64,000 nt of DNA, from contig LUJR01000042.1 in the NCBI GenBank assembly GCA_001689515.1, forward strand, positions 26,071 through 90,070, given 5' to 3'. The notes below the pieces were generated by a model. That model saw only the letters and a list, made by a program, of their open reading frames with translations, made no database searches and had not been told where the DNA came from. Shown here in pieces: positions 9,797 through 18,350 of the stretch. The translations under genes and the position numbers were made by a program. The DNA is from Bacteroidales bacterium M7 (GTDB lineage: Bacteria > Bacteroidota > Bacteroidia > Bacteroidales > Muribaculaceae). The stretch's first letter is position 1. Each line of letters opens with the position of its first letter.

Positions 9797-10384
9797 TTAT
9801 TTCTTCTTTTTCTTCTTACCTGAAGGAGGGGCTATGATCTGGAAATCAAGCAGGCGGTGGTTTTCAGGAGTCAGGATGATTTCACCGTGGCTCATCGCCG
9901 CCATATCTTTGAATATACGCGCATCTTCCACATTGTCCTGGTTGAATGCCATCATGAGCTTCTTCATATGGTTGGCAAGCAGCATTATCAGCGCATCCTT
10001 CTCTTCGCCAGGCTCCATGAGCACTGCCCGGCTTATCATGCGCTGTATGCTCTTACCATAATGGCGGTAAGGCATGTCTGACGATGTATATACCACTTTA
10101 TCAGGCTGCGACTGGCGTTCCTCTGCCGAGATGACCTCCACAGGCCAGTCGATGTCAAGCTGGAAATCGCTCATTATAGCCAGATGGTCCCAGAGTTTCT
10201 GGCGGTAGCCCTCCTGTTCGCGTATCTTCGGGAACAGGACAGCCATAGTCTTGACTATGGTACCGGCACACTTGGTGCGCTCGTCCCTGTCGGGGATGGT
10301 CAGGCAGTAATCCACCATCTGCTGGATGTTACGGCCGTATTCGGGGAGTATGAGGTTTTTGAGTTTAGTGTTATATGTTATCAT
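9797..10384 (-). CDS. DUF4290 family protein
   Basis: A 195-aa soluble protein with the DUF4290 signature (YNTKLKNLILPEYGRNIQ at the N-terminus, HYGKSIQRMI in the middle) and a hexalysine C-terminus. It is conserved through Bacteroidales next to rimM; its function is unknown to me. In Bacteroides I recall murA standing between this gene and rimM, but here the two are only 21 bp apart. Confidence 0.85.
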   Translation of the reverse strand: MITYNTKLKNLILPEYGRNIQQMVDYCLTIPDRDERTKCAGTIVKTMAVLFPKIREQEGYRQKLWDHLAIMSDFQLDIDWPVEVISAEERQSQPDKVVYTSSDMPYRHYGKSIQRMISRAVLMEPGEEKDALIMLLANHMKKLMMAFNQDNVEDARIFKDMAAMSHGEIILTPENHRLLDFQIIAPPSGKKKKKK

Positions 10385-10417
10385 CAGAGATATAATCGGA
10401 CTTGGATTAGGGGGTGT

Positions 10418-10822
10418 TTAGCGCAGACGGTCATACGAACGGAGCTTGTTCATATCCTTGACTATCATGTGGCGCGCTATCAGACCGCACACCAATGCAC
10501 CGAGAGGCAACACGAGCGACCATGCAAGGGTGGCGCTGATGGTAGCCCACACGAGCAGGAAGCCTGTGATTATGGCACAGCCGTTGGCAGCGAACAGAGT
10601 CCACAGCTGAGCCTTGAAGTTCTTAAACAGGAATATGTCAATGAAATAGAGTGCCGCGGCTACGACAGCCGGGAGCCACAGACCCACATTGTCTTTAGGA
10701 TCAACGATAAGCTGCCCCTGGGGCATATTGATCTGCGTGATTTCTGACGGCATGAAGATGTAGACTACCATGCAAGCGACTGCAAGCACGAGCAAAACTG
10801 ACTGCCAACGTTGGATGACCAT
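10418..10822 (-). CDS. DUF4293 family membrane protein
   Basis: A 134-aa inner-membrane protein with four predicted hydrophobic segments (about residues 8-24, 47-64, 73-92 and 97-115) and the family start IQRWQS. Function unknown. It lies 33 bp upstream of the DUF4290 gene and is the first gene of the run leading to maeB. Confidence 0.8.
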   Translation of the reverse strand: MVIQRWQSVLLVLAVACMVVYIFMPSEITQINMPQGQLIVDPKDNVGLWLPAVVAAALYFIDIFLFKNFKAQLWTLFAANGCAIITGFLLVWATISATLAWSLVLPLGALVCGLIARHMIVKDMNKLRSYDRLR

Positions 10823-10940
10823 ATCTTTTACATTTTAAAGGTTAATAGGCGAAGATTGCGACAGTTGGAAGCATTTACATATATGCAGCTTCCGAATCAT
10901 AACCAAGCATATCATCTGCCTATGTCTATGGAGAGATATG

Positions 10941-10948
10941 CAAAGTTA
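10941..10948 (-). promoter_or_regulatory. -7 element ahead of the DUF4293-rimM-maeB run
   Basis: Plus-strand CAAAGTTA is TAACTTTG on the minus strand. It would give a leader of about 110 nt before the ATG at 10822. The -33 region (GTTTA on the minus strand) is a weak match. Confidence 0.5.
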
Positions 10949-11040
10949 CACACATTTCTTCAGATTAAACGAATTTTTTCTTAATTTTGTTTTTATAATC
11001 CATACAGTATCTTTTCAATCAGGAGAAAGCGTTACATTTG

Positions 11041-11187
11041 TAGGGTAAGCTCCATTACTGGTCAATCTTTGGTCAGTTATGTAAGATGACTCGCAAAAGT
11101 GTAGGGACATGCCGTGGCATGTCCGCTTTCAGCAGCACCCGCAAATGTAACGCCTGATGGGCGGACATGCCACGGCATGTCCCTACA
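11041..11187. repeat. Palindromic element (TGTAGG tag, GACATG core)
   Basis: Facing arms span 11100-11187 with GACATGCCGTGGCATGTC on the left and its inverse complement on the right. The left extension carries GGTCAATCTTTGGTCAGTTA, as at 6525. Confidence 0.75.
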
Positions 11188-11229
11188 AACCCATATTGAC
11201 ATATCAGGATAGTTTAGTCGGGCAGATAG

Positions 11230-11292
11230 ATACGTCGGAGACGTATCCACCGTGCATGGGGTTACGCACAACAGCCACGTCTCCGACGTGCC
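11230..11292. repeat. Short copy of the ACGTCGGAGACGT repeat family
   Basis: TACGTCGGAGACGTA at the left and CACGTCTCCGACGTG at the right enclose CATGGGGTTACGCACA. This is a shortened relative of the element at 23396-23648. The rest of the gap between the DUF4293 gene and surE shows only the neighbouring palindromic element. Confidence 0.65.
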
Positions 11293-11397
11293 TCTCTTAT
11301 TAGATTTATTGGTCATGCTTAATTCGCCAGCATTGGGACACGACACAACGTCAAAATCATTCGCGACAATCTTTTAAAGCACAAATACTTCCTCCAA

Positions 11398-12171
11398 ATG
11401 ACAACACAACGACCTCTTATACTTATAACAAACGATGACGGGGTACAGGCTCCGGGGCTCCACAAACTTATCGAGGCAGCACGCAGTCTCGGCGATGTGG
11501 TGGCTGTCGCCCCTGACCAGCCGCAGTCAGGGATGTCAAGTGCCATCACGGTCAACTCGGCACTGTTTATCAAGGAACACCCTGGATATGACGGCGCACG
11601 CGTGTACTCGGTCAATGGCACACCGGTCGACTGCGTTAAACTCGCACTCAAAGCCCTTACCGACCGTAAGCCCGACTTGCTGCTTTCAGGCATAAACCAC
11701 GGAAGCAATGCCGGTAACTCAGTGGTCTACAGTGGCACTATGGGCGCGGCTTCTGAAGGCTGCCTGGCAAGAATCCCATCCATAGGATTCTCCCTGACGC
11801 ATCACTCAATCAAAGCCGATTTCGGTCCGGGCATGCCGTTTGTAGACAAAATCATGCGCGATGTCCTCGCCAACGGTCTTCCTGACTGGATATGCCTCAA
11901 CGTCAACATTCCTGCCAGATGCGAACCGAGCGGCATAAAGGTGACGAAAGCAGCCCGCGGGTACTGGACCGAAGAATACCAGGAATATATGTCGCCCCAC
12001 GGTGTGCCATTTTACTGGCTTCAGGGCAATTTCATCAACCTTGACAAAGACGACACCGACACCGACGAATATTGGCTCGGCGAGCAATATGTCACGGTAG
12101 TCCCATACCGTCCCGAACACAACGAGCCCCAATCCATGCGACGCACCATCACGACGATGCTCGGATTGTAG
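11398..12171 (+). CDS. surE: 5'/3'-nucleotidase SurE
   Basis: A metal-dependent phosphatase acting on nucleoside monophosphates and short polyphosphates. The 257-aa protein opens with the family signature ILITNDDGVQAPG (residues 8-20), which supplies the paired Asp metal ligands. SGINHGSNAG (about residues 98-107) and YSGTMGAASEG follow, completing the active site. It is a single gene with no obvious co-transcribed partner, flanked on both sides by palindromic elements. No clear -7 element was found directly upstream. Confidence 0.95.
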   Translation: MTTQRPLILITNDDGVQAPGLHKLIEAARSLGDVVAVAPDQPQSGMSSAITVNSALFIKEHPGYDGARVYSVNGTPVDCVKLALKALTDRKPDLLLSGINHGSNAGNSVVYSGTMGAASEGCLARIPSIGFSLTHHSIKADFGPGMPFVDKIMRDVLANGLPDWICLNVNIPARCEPSGIKVTKAARGYWTEEYQEYMSPHGVPFYWLQGNFINLDKDDTDTDEYWLGEQYVTVVPYRPEHNEPQSMRRTITTMLGL

Positions 12172-12189
12172 CAATAAAAACAACATACT

Positions 12190-12335
12190 TGTAGGGACAT
12201 GCCATGGCATGTCAGCGTTCCATGATATTTGCAATCATCTCATATGCTGGGCTGACATGCCATGGCATGTCCCTACACTATTACGATTTTCTTGCCTGAT
12301 TCAATTAAGATTGACCAGCAGTAGCCGCGTCCCTA
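12190..12335. repeat. Palindromic element (TGTAGG tag, GACATG core)
   Basis: Facing arms at 12190-12277 carry the GACATGCCATGGCATGTC core. A right extension to 12335 ends in GATTGACCAGCAGTAG then CCGCGTCCCTAC, the inverse of the left extension of the element at 6507. Confidence 0.75.
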
Positions 12336-12346
12336 CATATTGGTGT

Positions 12347-13033
12347 TCATAGCCGCCCCTCGTCATGGTATGAGTAGTAGCCTCGCGCGGTGACTATCAG
12401 ATGGTCACGCACCGGGATGCCGAACAATTTCCCTGCTTTGGCTATGCGGTCGGTCAGGTCATCGTCCTGGGGGCTGGGGCGCAGAGTTCCGCTCGGATGG
12501 TTGTGGACCAGTATCATCGAATCGGCAAGATGTTCCACGGCGTGACGCATCACAATCTTCACATCCACCACGGTGGCGGCAGTGCCTCCGCGGCTGACGC
12601 ATATGCGCGACTTGAGAGTGGCTGCTCTGGACAGCAGCAACACGTGAAACTCCTCGTGGTCGATGCGCGAGAGCTTATCCCACATGTAGTCATAGACGAG
12701 TTTGGGCGAGGAGAACACTGTGGTGCGCACATCGCTCATCTCGGCAGACTTAGCCCGCGACCCTAAGGTCAGCGCAGCCTTTATGGTCACAGCCTTGGCG
12801 CGCCCCACGCCATGAAATTCCCTCATCATCTCCGCCACGCTCATATGCGCAAACCGCTCCAGACGGTTGTCGCAGTGTCCGAGCATCTTTTGCGCCAGCT
12901 CCACCACGTTGGTTCCAGGCTGCCCTGTGCCCATCAAGATGGCAAGCAGTTCGGCATCGGTCAGTGACTCTATGCCGTTGGCGAGAGCCTTTTCACGCGG
13001 CTTGTCAGCCTCATTGAGTTCGGATATCTTCAT
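12347..13033 (-). CDS. radC: RadC family JAB-domain protein
   Basis: A 228-aa protein with an N-terminal helix-hairpin-helix region (SLTDAELLAILMGTG; FHGVGRAKAVTIKAAL) and a C-terminal MPN/JAB metalloprotease-like domain carrying HNHPSGTLRPSPQDDD, the H-x-H-x10-D zinc motif. The biochemical role of RadC remains uncertain. The frame is open further upstream, but MKISELNEADKPRE at 13033 is the conserved start, and the upstream codons overlap the glycosyltransferase gene. It starts 17 nt after that gene's stop, so the two are probably one transcript. Confidence 0.9.
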   Translation of the reverse strand: MKISELNEADKPREKALANGIESLTDAELLAILMGTGQPGTNVVELAQKMLGHCDNRLERFAHMSVAEMMREFHGVGRAKAVTIKAALTLGSRAKSAEMSDVRTTVFSSPKLVYDYMWDKLSRIDHEEFHVLLLSRAATLKSRICVSRGGTAATVVDVKIVMRHAVEHLADSMILVHNHPSGTLRPSPQDDDLTDRIAKAGKLFGIPVRDHLIVTARGYYSYHDEGRL

Positions 13034-13049
13034 ATGACGGGGGAGGGTG

Positions 13050-14063
13050 TTACAGTTTCTCGTTCGCGCCCTTACGGACTTCAATCTCCTGCGCCAGGTC
13101 ACGTCCATGACCGAGGAGTATCTTGTCAATATAAGCCCGCAGGAATCCGGTACCGTAGCCGCATATCTGTATCACAGAAGCCGGGAGCGCGAGCAGTGAC
13201 ACTTTCAAGCTGCGAGTCCTAACGCAGGCATCGGCAAAAATTGCTGCGAGATACAGCCCGAGAGGGAGCAGCCACCATGGCGACACGAATATGCCCATGG
13301 CGACAAGCACACAGCCTGTTATCACCGCCAATGCCGGAAGCGTATGCACTGCCTTGAGCGAACCTAGATAGAGGAGCTTGAGCGTGATGCGTGACATGCC
13401 GAACACATGCACCTGCCGCCAGAACTTGCGGAAGTCCACCCTGCGTTTGTGCCACACCGGACACTGACGGTAGAGGGCTGAGGCAAATCCGGCACGGGAA
13501 ATACGCGTGCTCATGTCTATATCCTCCGAAAACATCTCTCGGAAACCTCCCACCTTGTCATAGACCTCGCGCGAGAAGCCCATGTTGAATGTGCGTGGCA
13601 CGAATTTCTCCATCTGCACCTTGCCGCCGCGTATGCCGCCAGTGGTCAGAAACGAAGTCATGGCATAGTTGATGGCTTTCTGCGTGTCGGTAAACGAGTC
13701 ATGGGCTGCATCGGGTCCGCCGAAACTGTCGGATGGTGTCTCTGAGATAGCCTTGGCAAGATTCTCGAAATAATGCGGAGGGATGACACAGTCGCTGTCG
13801 AAAAACACCATATAGTCCCCTTCGCTGCGCTCCATGCCATAGTTGCGGGCGATGGAACGCCCTTCGTTGTCCTTACGGAAATATTTCAGGTCAAGCGCAT
13901 CGCGGTATTGCTCCACCGCCTCTTCACAAGGCATCGTGGAACCGTCCTCAACGATTATCACTTCAAAATCGCCCGATGTCTGGGCGGCAAGACTTTCAAG
14001 GAGGTCTCTGACCTCATCGATGCGGTTATATACCGGGACAATGACCGAAAACTTCTTTTTCAT
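13050..14063 (-). CDS. Glycosyltransferase family 2, membrane-associated
   Basis: A 337-aa GT-A fold transferase. It starts FSVIVPVYNRIDEV, has EDGSTMPCEEA near residue 36 and a DSD metal-binding motif in MVFFDSDCVIPPHY. The acceptor-side motif appears as GFREMFSEDIDMSTR. Hydrophobic segments near residues 240-290 suggest attachment to the inner membrane. The substrate is unknown; envelope polysaccharide or lipid glycosylation is likely (inference). It is the first gene of the pair with radC. Confidence 0.85.
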   Translation of the reverse strand: MKKKFSVIVPVYNRIDEVRDLLESLAAQTSGDFEVIIVEDGSTMPCEEAVEQYRDALDLKYFRKDNEGRSIARNYGMERSEGDYMVFFDSDCVIPPHYFENLAKAISETPSDSFGGPDAAHDSFTDTQKAINYAMTSFLTTGGIRGGKVQMEKFVPRTFNMGFSREVYDKVGGFREMFSEDIDMSTRISRAGFASALYRQCPVWHKRRVDFRKFWRQVHVFGMSRITLKLLYLGSLKAVHTLPALAVITGCVLVAMGIFVSPWWLLPLGLYLAAIFADACVRTRSLKVSLLALPASVIQICGYGTGFLRAYIDKILLGHGRDLAQEIEVRKGANEKL

Positions 14064-14071
14064 GACACAAA

Positions 14072-14079
14072 CAAAGATA
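14072..14079 (-). promoter_or_regulatory. -7 element of the glycosyltransferase-radC pair
   Basis: Plus-strand CAAAGATA reads TATCTTTG on the minus strand and ends 8 bp before the ATG at 14063, so the transcript would have almost no leader. Confidence 0.6.
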
Positions 14080-14202
14080 CATCATACTGCCGATATTACC
14101 AAAAATGTTAATTATCCTTGCTTGCTGCGACATCAGTAGGGTCAAAATTGTTCTGTATAATAAAAGCTATTCTATCACTACTCATCAATCATACTTATCC
14201 CA

Positions 14203-15273
14203 ATGAATATCAGATTACCGCTTACCGCTGCCGTCATCTCCCTGCTATCTATACAGTCAGTCTATCCGTGTACGGGCATCACCCTCCGAAGCGCCAACGG
14301 CGATGTCGTGACATCGCGCACCGTGGACTGGAGCAAATCAAAATATGAGAGCCAATATGTGGTAGTGCCCCGCGGGCATCTGCTGCAAGCCTATGCCACA
14401 TCTGCCGAAAAGGGCATGTCAGAGACCTCACGTTATGGATTCGTAGGCTTGACCGCCGGTGCACCAGAAATCATAGTGGACGGCATCAACGAGGCGCACC
14501 TCTGTGCCGAGCTGTTTTTCTTCCCGGGCTACGGACGTTACCCGGAGTTCATTCCGTCACAGGCATCCATAACCGTGGGTGACCTGCAGCTCGTAAGCAT
14601 GATATTGGGCACCTGCTCCAATCTTGATGATGTGGTGAAATTCATCAATGCCTCACGCATATCCCACTCCGTCCCCGGGGGCGAGACCGCACACTGGCGT
14701 TTCACCCAGGCTGACGGACGTCAGGTCATACTGGAAATAATAGACGGCAATGCCCGGTTCTACGACAGCATCGGTGTGCTTGCCAATTCGCCGTCATATG
14801 ACTGGCACCTGACCAACCTCAACAACTACATCAACCTCCATCCCGGCATCTCCGCTCCGCACAGACTCGACGGAGTGGAATTACAGTCATTCAGCAACGG
14901 CACAGGGATGCTGGGTCTGCCGGGCGATTTCTCCTCGCCGTCACGATTTGTCCGCGCCGCCATGCTGCAAGGCACCGCAAGACTGCAAGCCACTCCGTAT
15001 GCCACTGTGATGCAGTCATTCCAGATACTCAACAACCTTGATGTACCCCAAGGCACCACCGAACCTCTTGATGCGCCTATCACCGACATGCTATCAGCTA
15101 CACAATGGACATGCTCCACCGATGTGACCAATCTGGTCATTTACTACCACACACAGAGCGACCGCAATATCCGCGCCATTGACCTCAAGACCATGGACTT
15201 CGGCAAGGTCAAATACCAGTACCACTCGCTCGATTCCTCCACCACCCCCATCTCCTACATAAAAGTGAAGTAA
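14203..15273 (+). CDS. Linear-amide C-N hydrolase, bile salt hydrolase / penicillin acylase family
   Basis: An Ntn hydrolase of the choloylglycine hydrolase family, 356 aa. A signal peptide ends exactly before Cys23 (SVYP|CTGITL), which after cleavage becomes the N-terminal nucleophile, so the enzyme should be periplasmic or surface-exposed. Expected active-site residues are visible: Arg39 and Asp42 in SRTVDWS, Asn96 in DGINEAH, Asn195 in LANSPSYDWHLTNLNNY, and Arg248 in SSPSRFVRA. Substrates in the family are conjugated bile acids, penicillin V or N-acyl amides. In a gut Bacteroidales bile salts are plausible, but sequence alone does not decide it. A membrane-bound regulator follows 95 bp later on the same strand. 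Confidence 0.88.
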   Translation: MNIRLPLTAAVISLLSIQSVYPCTGITLRSANGDVVTSRTVDWSKSKYESQYVVVPRGHLLQAYATSAEKGMSETSRYGFVGLTAGAPEIIVDGINEAHLCAELFFFPGYGRYPEFIPSQASITVGDLQLVSMILGTCSNLDDVVKFINASRISHSVPGGETAHWRFTQADGRQVILEIIDGNARFYDSIGVLANSPSYDWHLTNLNNYINLHPGISAPHRLDGVELQSFSNGTGMLGLPGDFSSPSRFVRAAMLQGTARLQATPYATVMQSFQILNNLDVPQGTTEPLDAPITDMLSATQWTCSTDVTNLVIYYHTQSDRNIRAIDLKTMDFGKVKYQYHSLDSSTTPISYIKVK

Positions 15274-15304
15274 AGAGACAGTCGAAGATCAGCAAATATG
15301 CGGT

Positions 15305-15336
15305 TTTGTGCATGTGGGCAAAAAAGATTAATTTTG
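15305..15336 (+). promoter_or_regulatory. Promoter of the DUF6377-like regulator gene
   Basis: TTTG at 15305-15308 and TAATTTTG at 15329-15336 are separated by exactly 20 bp, an excellent sigma-ABfr promoter. The ATG is at 15369, giving a leader of about 25 nt. The regulator therefore has its own promoter despite the close upstream hydrolase gene. Confidence 0.75.
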
Positions 15337-15368
15337 CCTATCATACATAAAACCGCGTCGTCATATCC

Positions 15369-17009
15369 ATGCCAGGTATCCATCACTCGCTACACCAATC
15401 GCTGCGCCTCGCAATCATCACCGCTGTCATATGCCTGTTTATGACATCGATATCCCAGCCCATCGGGGCTGCTGTGACCTCAGATGTGCTGCCTCAGGCA
15501 AAAACCGAGCTGCCGTCATCGCTTGACGATGCGCTAAAATCGCTCCATAGAGCCCTCAATGACAACAAAAAGGCGATACCGGCACTGATGGACAGCATAC
15601 AACGGCTGAAAGACCGCGCCAACTCGCAGCCTCCGCTGGCTAAAGCCCTGGTCTATGACACCATAGCGACCATGTACGAAACGCTTGACATGGACAGCTG
15701 CATCACCTACTACCGCATCGGAGAGGAAGCCGCCCGTATCGGAGGAGACAGCATACTGGCTCAGCGGATGCGGCTGCATATATTTGCCGACATGCCAGTG
15801 ACAGGAGTAGTGCTCGAAGGCTATAACGGCTTCATGGACGAAAGCAGCCGCATCTATCCACAGAACCGCATGGCATACTTTGAGGCTGGCAACAAGATGA
15901 TGCTGTATATCGCCGACCTCTATGCCCGTATACCCCTACGCCACGACTACGAAATGCGTTCGATAGCCTACAGCGACTCGCTCATATCAATGCTTCCGCC
16001 CCGCAGCCCACTCCTTATCCTCCTCACAGCCCAGAAATCTGAACTGCTGGGCGACAACACTGCCGCAATGGCTGGATATGTGGAGTTAGTGGCTCATCTG
16101 CCTATAGAATCCCATATTTTCGCTCGCGCAGCTACCCGTGCCGGCGATTTCTACTACCGCACCGGGCAAAACAATACTGCGGCATACTTCTACGCTCTCG
16201 GCGCGCTCAGCGATGCCCGTAACCAGGTGTTGGAGGGGGTCGCGCTTATCCGCCTGAGCCGTGCGCTCTATGACCTCGACAAGATATCACAAAGCTACGA
16301 CCTGATGACCGCCGGGCTTGGACAATCACTTGAATCAGGCTCCGCAGTACGCTCCATCGAGGCGTTTCAGGCTTTGCCGCATATCATCGAAGCCTACACG
16401 CGGTCTGATAACCGCAAGCTCTCGTGGATGACGGTGCTCGCGGCTTGTCTAGTCATCGCCCTTACATCCCTACTGCTTATACTTGCCAAGCGTCGACACG
16501 ACCTAAAGAAACTCGAATTGCTGAAATCGCGTCTTGCCACGGCTAACGAAACCAAAGAGAACGGACTGGCTCGGTTCATGGAACTCACGAGCCTGTTTGC
16601 CGACAAATTCGATGAACTCATACGTCTGGCAGGACGCAAAATCACAGCCGGACAGATCGAAGACTTGCAGACGCTGATCAAGGGCGGCTCACTGAGATCG
16701 GAACAGGACAAAATGTTCGCCACCCTGTTTGACAACGCTTTTCTGACAGTCTACCCCGATTTCATCACCCAGGCAAACAGCCTCATGAAACCTGACTCCC
16801 ATCTGCCTATACCTGAAGGGGGCAAACTCAATCCCGAGCTGCGCATACTCGCATTTCTGCGTATGGGCATCACCGACAGCCATCGCATGGCGCGCTTCCT
16901 CGGAGTGTCAATAAACACCATCTACACCTACCGCAACCGCCTGAAGACACGCGCCATCAACCGCGACACCTTCGAGTCAGACCTGATGACCATCGGAGCC
17001 ATCAATTAA
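15369..17009 (+). CDS. DUF6377-like membrane-anchored TPR/HTH regulator
   Basis: A 546-aa protein with an N-terminal signal or anchor segment (about residues 12-35), a periplasmic helical-repeat region (about 50-350), one membrane segment (about 357-377, LAACLVIALTSLLLILA), a short coiled coil, and a C-terminal cytoplasmic domain. That domain ends in a helix-turn-helix-like stretch, ARFLGVSINTIYTYRNRLK. This is the layout of the DUF6377 proteins common in Bacteroidetes, thought to be one-component membrane regulators. Its target is unknown; the adjacent bile-salt-hydrolase-like gene is an obvious candidate (inference). Confidence 0.75.
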   Translation: MPGIHHSLHQSLRLAIITAVICLFMTSISQPIGAAVTSDVLPQAKTELPSSLDDALKSLHRALNDNKKAIPALMDSIQRLKDRANSQPPLAKALVYDTIATMYETLDMDSCITYYRIGEEAARIGGDSILAQRMRLHIFADMPVTGVVLEGYNGFMDESSRIYPQNRMAYFEAGNKMMLYIADLYARIPLRHDYEMRSIAYSDSLISMLPPRSPLLILLTAQKSELLGDNTAAMAGYVELVAHLPIESHIFARAATRAGDFYYRTGQNNTAAYFYALGALSDARNQVLEGVALIRLSRALYDLDKISQSYDLMTAGLGQSLESGSAVRSIEAFQALPHIIEAYTRSDNRKLSWMTVLAACLVIALTSLLLILAKRRHDLKKLELLKSRLATANETKENGLARFMELTSLFADKFDELIRLAGRKITAGQIEDLQTLIKGGSLRSEQDKMFATLFDNAFLTVYPDFITQANSLMKPDSHLPIPEGGKLNPELRILAFLRMGITDSHRMARFLGVSINTIYTYRNRLKTRAINRDTFESDLMTIGAIN

Positions 17010-17140
17010 CGGGTGTTGCAGACCTGACAAAAGGCAAAGGCGCACGGCTCTATAGTCCGCCGCTCGCTTGACGTGGAAATCACATAGACGTAGGGACGCG
17101 GCGCAATGCTGTTGAAATAGGGCTGGAAGCTGGAAGGATT

Positions 17141-17378
17141 TCGCGGCAGAGCCGCGAAGGGAGCAGTAGCCACATGCAAGCAGACCGTCAGGTCTGCGCA
17201 GCTTGTGGTCTAATGCCATCCCGCCATATTCCGGCGGCGTCAGCTGCCGGGGCTGATGCGTGGGGTAGCCCCGGCAGCTACGCCGCCGGTTTTCCCCGCA
17301 ATCCGTTTCCCACAAGCTGCACAAGCCTAAAGGCTTGCTTGCATGTGGCTATTGCTCCCTTCGCGGTTAACACCGCGA
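17141..17378. repeat. Nested ~230-bp hairpin repeat, copy 1
   Basis: Outer arms TCGCGGCAGAGCCGCGAAGG and CCTTCGCGG, then GCCACATGCAAGCA facing TGCTTGCATGTGGC. An inner pair GCGGCGTCAGCTGCCGGGGC faces GCCCCGGCAGCTACGCCGCC. The same nested layout is at 44226-44453, and an internally deleted form is at 41263-41361. Confidence 0.8.
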
Positions 17379-17397
17379 GCCCAGTTTCAACAGCATT

Positions 17398-17471
17398 GGG
17401 ACGCGGCGTGCCGCGTCATCGTACTATGCGATGTGCCGTACGTTTTATGACGCGGCACGCGGCGTCCCTAC
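17398..17471. repeat. Palindromic element (GACGCGGC core)
   Basis: Two facing arms with core GACGCGGCGTGCCGCGTC, ending in the same CCCTAC tag as the GACATG-core elements. Related copies are at 30972-31048 and 49722-49798. The gap 17010-17498 holds only this element, the nested hairpin before it and degenerate fragments. Confidence 0.75.
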
Positions 17472-17498
17472 AAATTGGGGGATTATGCGGTAACTTAC

Positions 17499-18185
17499 TT
17501 AATTGTAGCGCGAGACGAGGAGGTCGATGAGTCCCTTGCGGTTGATGAATCGGATGCCGTTCTGGTCGTACTCCACCAGTCCCATATCCTTCATGGTGTC
17601 AAGAGCCGTCATGAATGTGGTGCGCTGCACCCCGAATATGCTGTACAGGTCACGCAGCTTGCTCGTTATCGCTACATCAAGGCTTGACGGCTGCGTCAGA
17701 TTGATCACCCAGAACGCCAGACGGTCCTCCATGGCACCGTGGGTGAGTTTGAGCATGCCGCCCATCGCCTTTTGCGCCGACATGCACAGTATATTCATGT
17801 AATTATACAGAAACACCTCGTCAGATTGCAGCAGTTTGATATAGTCCTGCTTTGCCAATTGCAGTATTCCGGTCGCTTCCCGTGCCGTCACAAGAGCGGG
17901 ATAGTAGGTGTGGTGACCAAACAGATATTGCGGTGACAGCACATCCGGAGCTTTGAGCGTCTGCTGCAGCTTAAATCGTCCGTCATCGTTGGTAGTGGTC
18001 ATCCTGACACTGCCTGAGATGACGAACTTTATGTGGGTGCAGGGTTCTTCTGGCTGCACGATTACCTCTCCCTGAGGGTATTTCAGGAAGTGGAAAGGTG
18101 TGGAGGTGATTATACTTGAGATACAGTCATAGCTCACTCCTTTGAAGAGCGGCAGCTGCATCAATACTTCATACATAGAATCCAT
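17499..18185 (-). CDS. Crp/Fnr family transcriptional regulator
   Basis: A 228-aa regulator. The N-terminal cyclic-nucleotide-binding-type barrel covers about residues 10-125 (LKYPQGEVIVQPEEPCTHIK, ISGSVRM), and a C-terminal winged helix includes LRDLYSIFGVQRTTFMTAL. No cysteine cluster of the FNR type is obvious, so an iron-sulfur sensor is unlikely. The ligand and regulon are unknown. It stands alone between repeats and a possible small divergent ORF. Confidence 0.85.
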   Translation of the reverse strand: MDSMYEVLMQLPLFKGVSYDCISSIITSTPFHFLKYPQGEVIVQPEEPCTHIKFVISGSVRMTTTNDDGRFKLQQTLKAPDVLSPQYLFGHHTYYPALVTAREATGILQLAKQDYIKLLQSDEVFLYNYMNILCMSAQKAMGGMLKLTHGAMEDRLAFWVINLTQPSSLDVAITSKLRDLYSIFGVQRTTFMTALDTMKDMGLVEYDQNGIRFINRKGLIDLLVSRYN

Positions 18186-18234
18186 GGCGGTCGTACTTAC
18201 GAATATTTAACACGGCGGACACTCCTTTTGTTTT

Positions 18235-18321
18235 ATGCGAGCTATCGTCAGCAGAGATTTCGCCTACGCCGATACCATCAAGGCGGTAGAACTCACCGGA
18301 TCCTATTGCACCCCAGCCTGA
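18235..18321 (+). CDS. Possible 28-aa small ORF
   Basis: An ATG-started 28-codon frame (MRAIVSRDFAYADTIKAVEL, then TGSYCTPA) runs divergently from the Crp/Fnr gene. Its composition looks protein-like (a D/A/T-rich helix), unlike the repeat-derived frames elsewhere. It may be a leader peptide or the remnant of a larger gene. I do not recognise a family and no good promoter is visible. Confidence 0.25.
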   Translation: MRAIVSRDFAYADTIKAVELTGSYCTPA

Positions 18322-18350
18322 TTATAGGGACATGTTTATCTTACCCTCTT

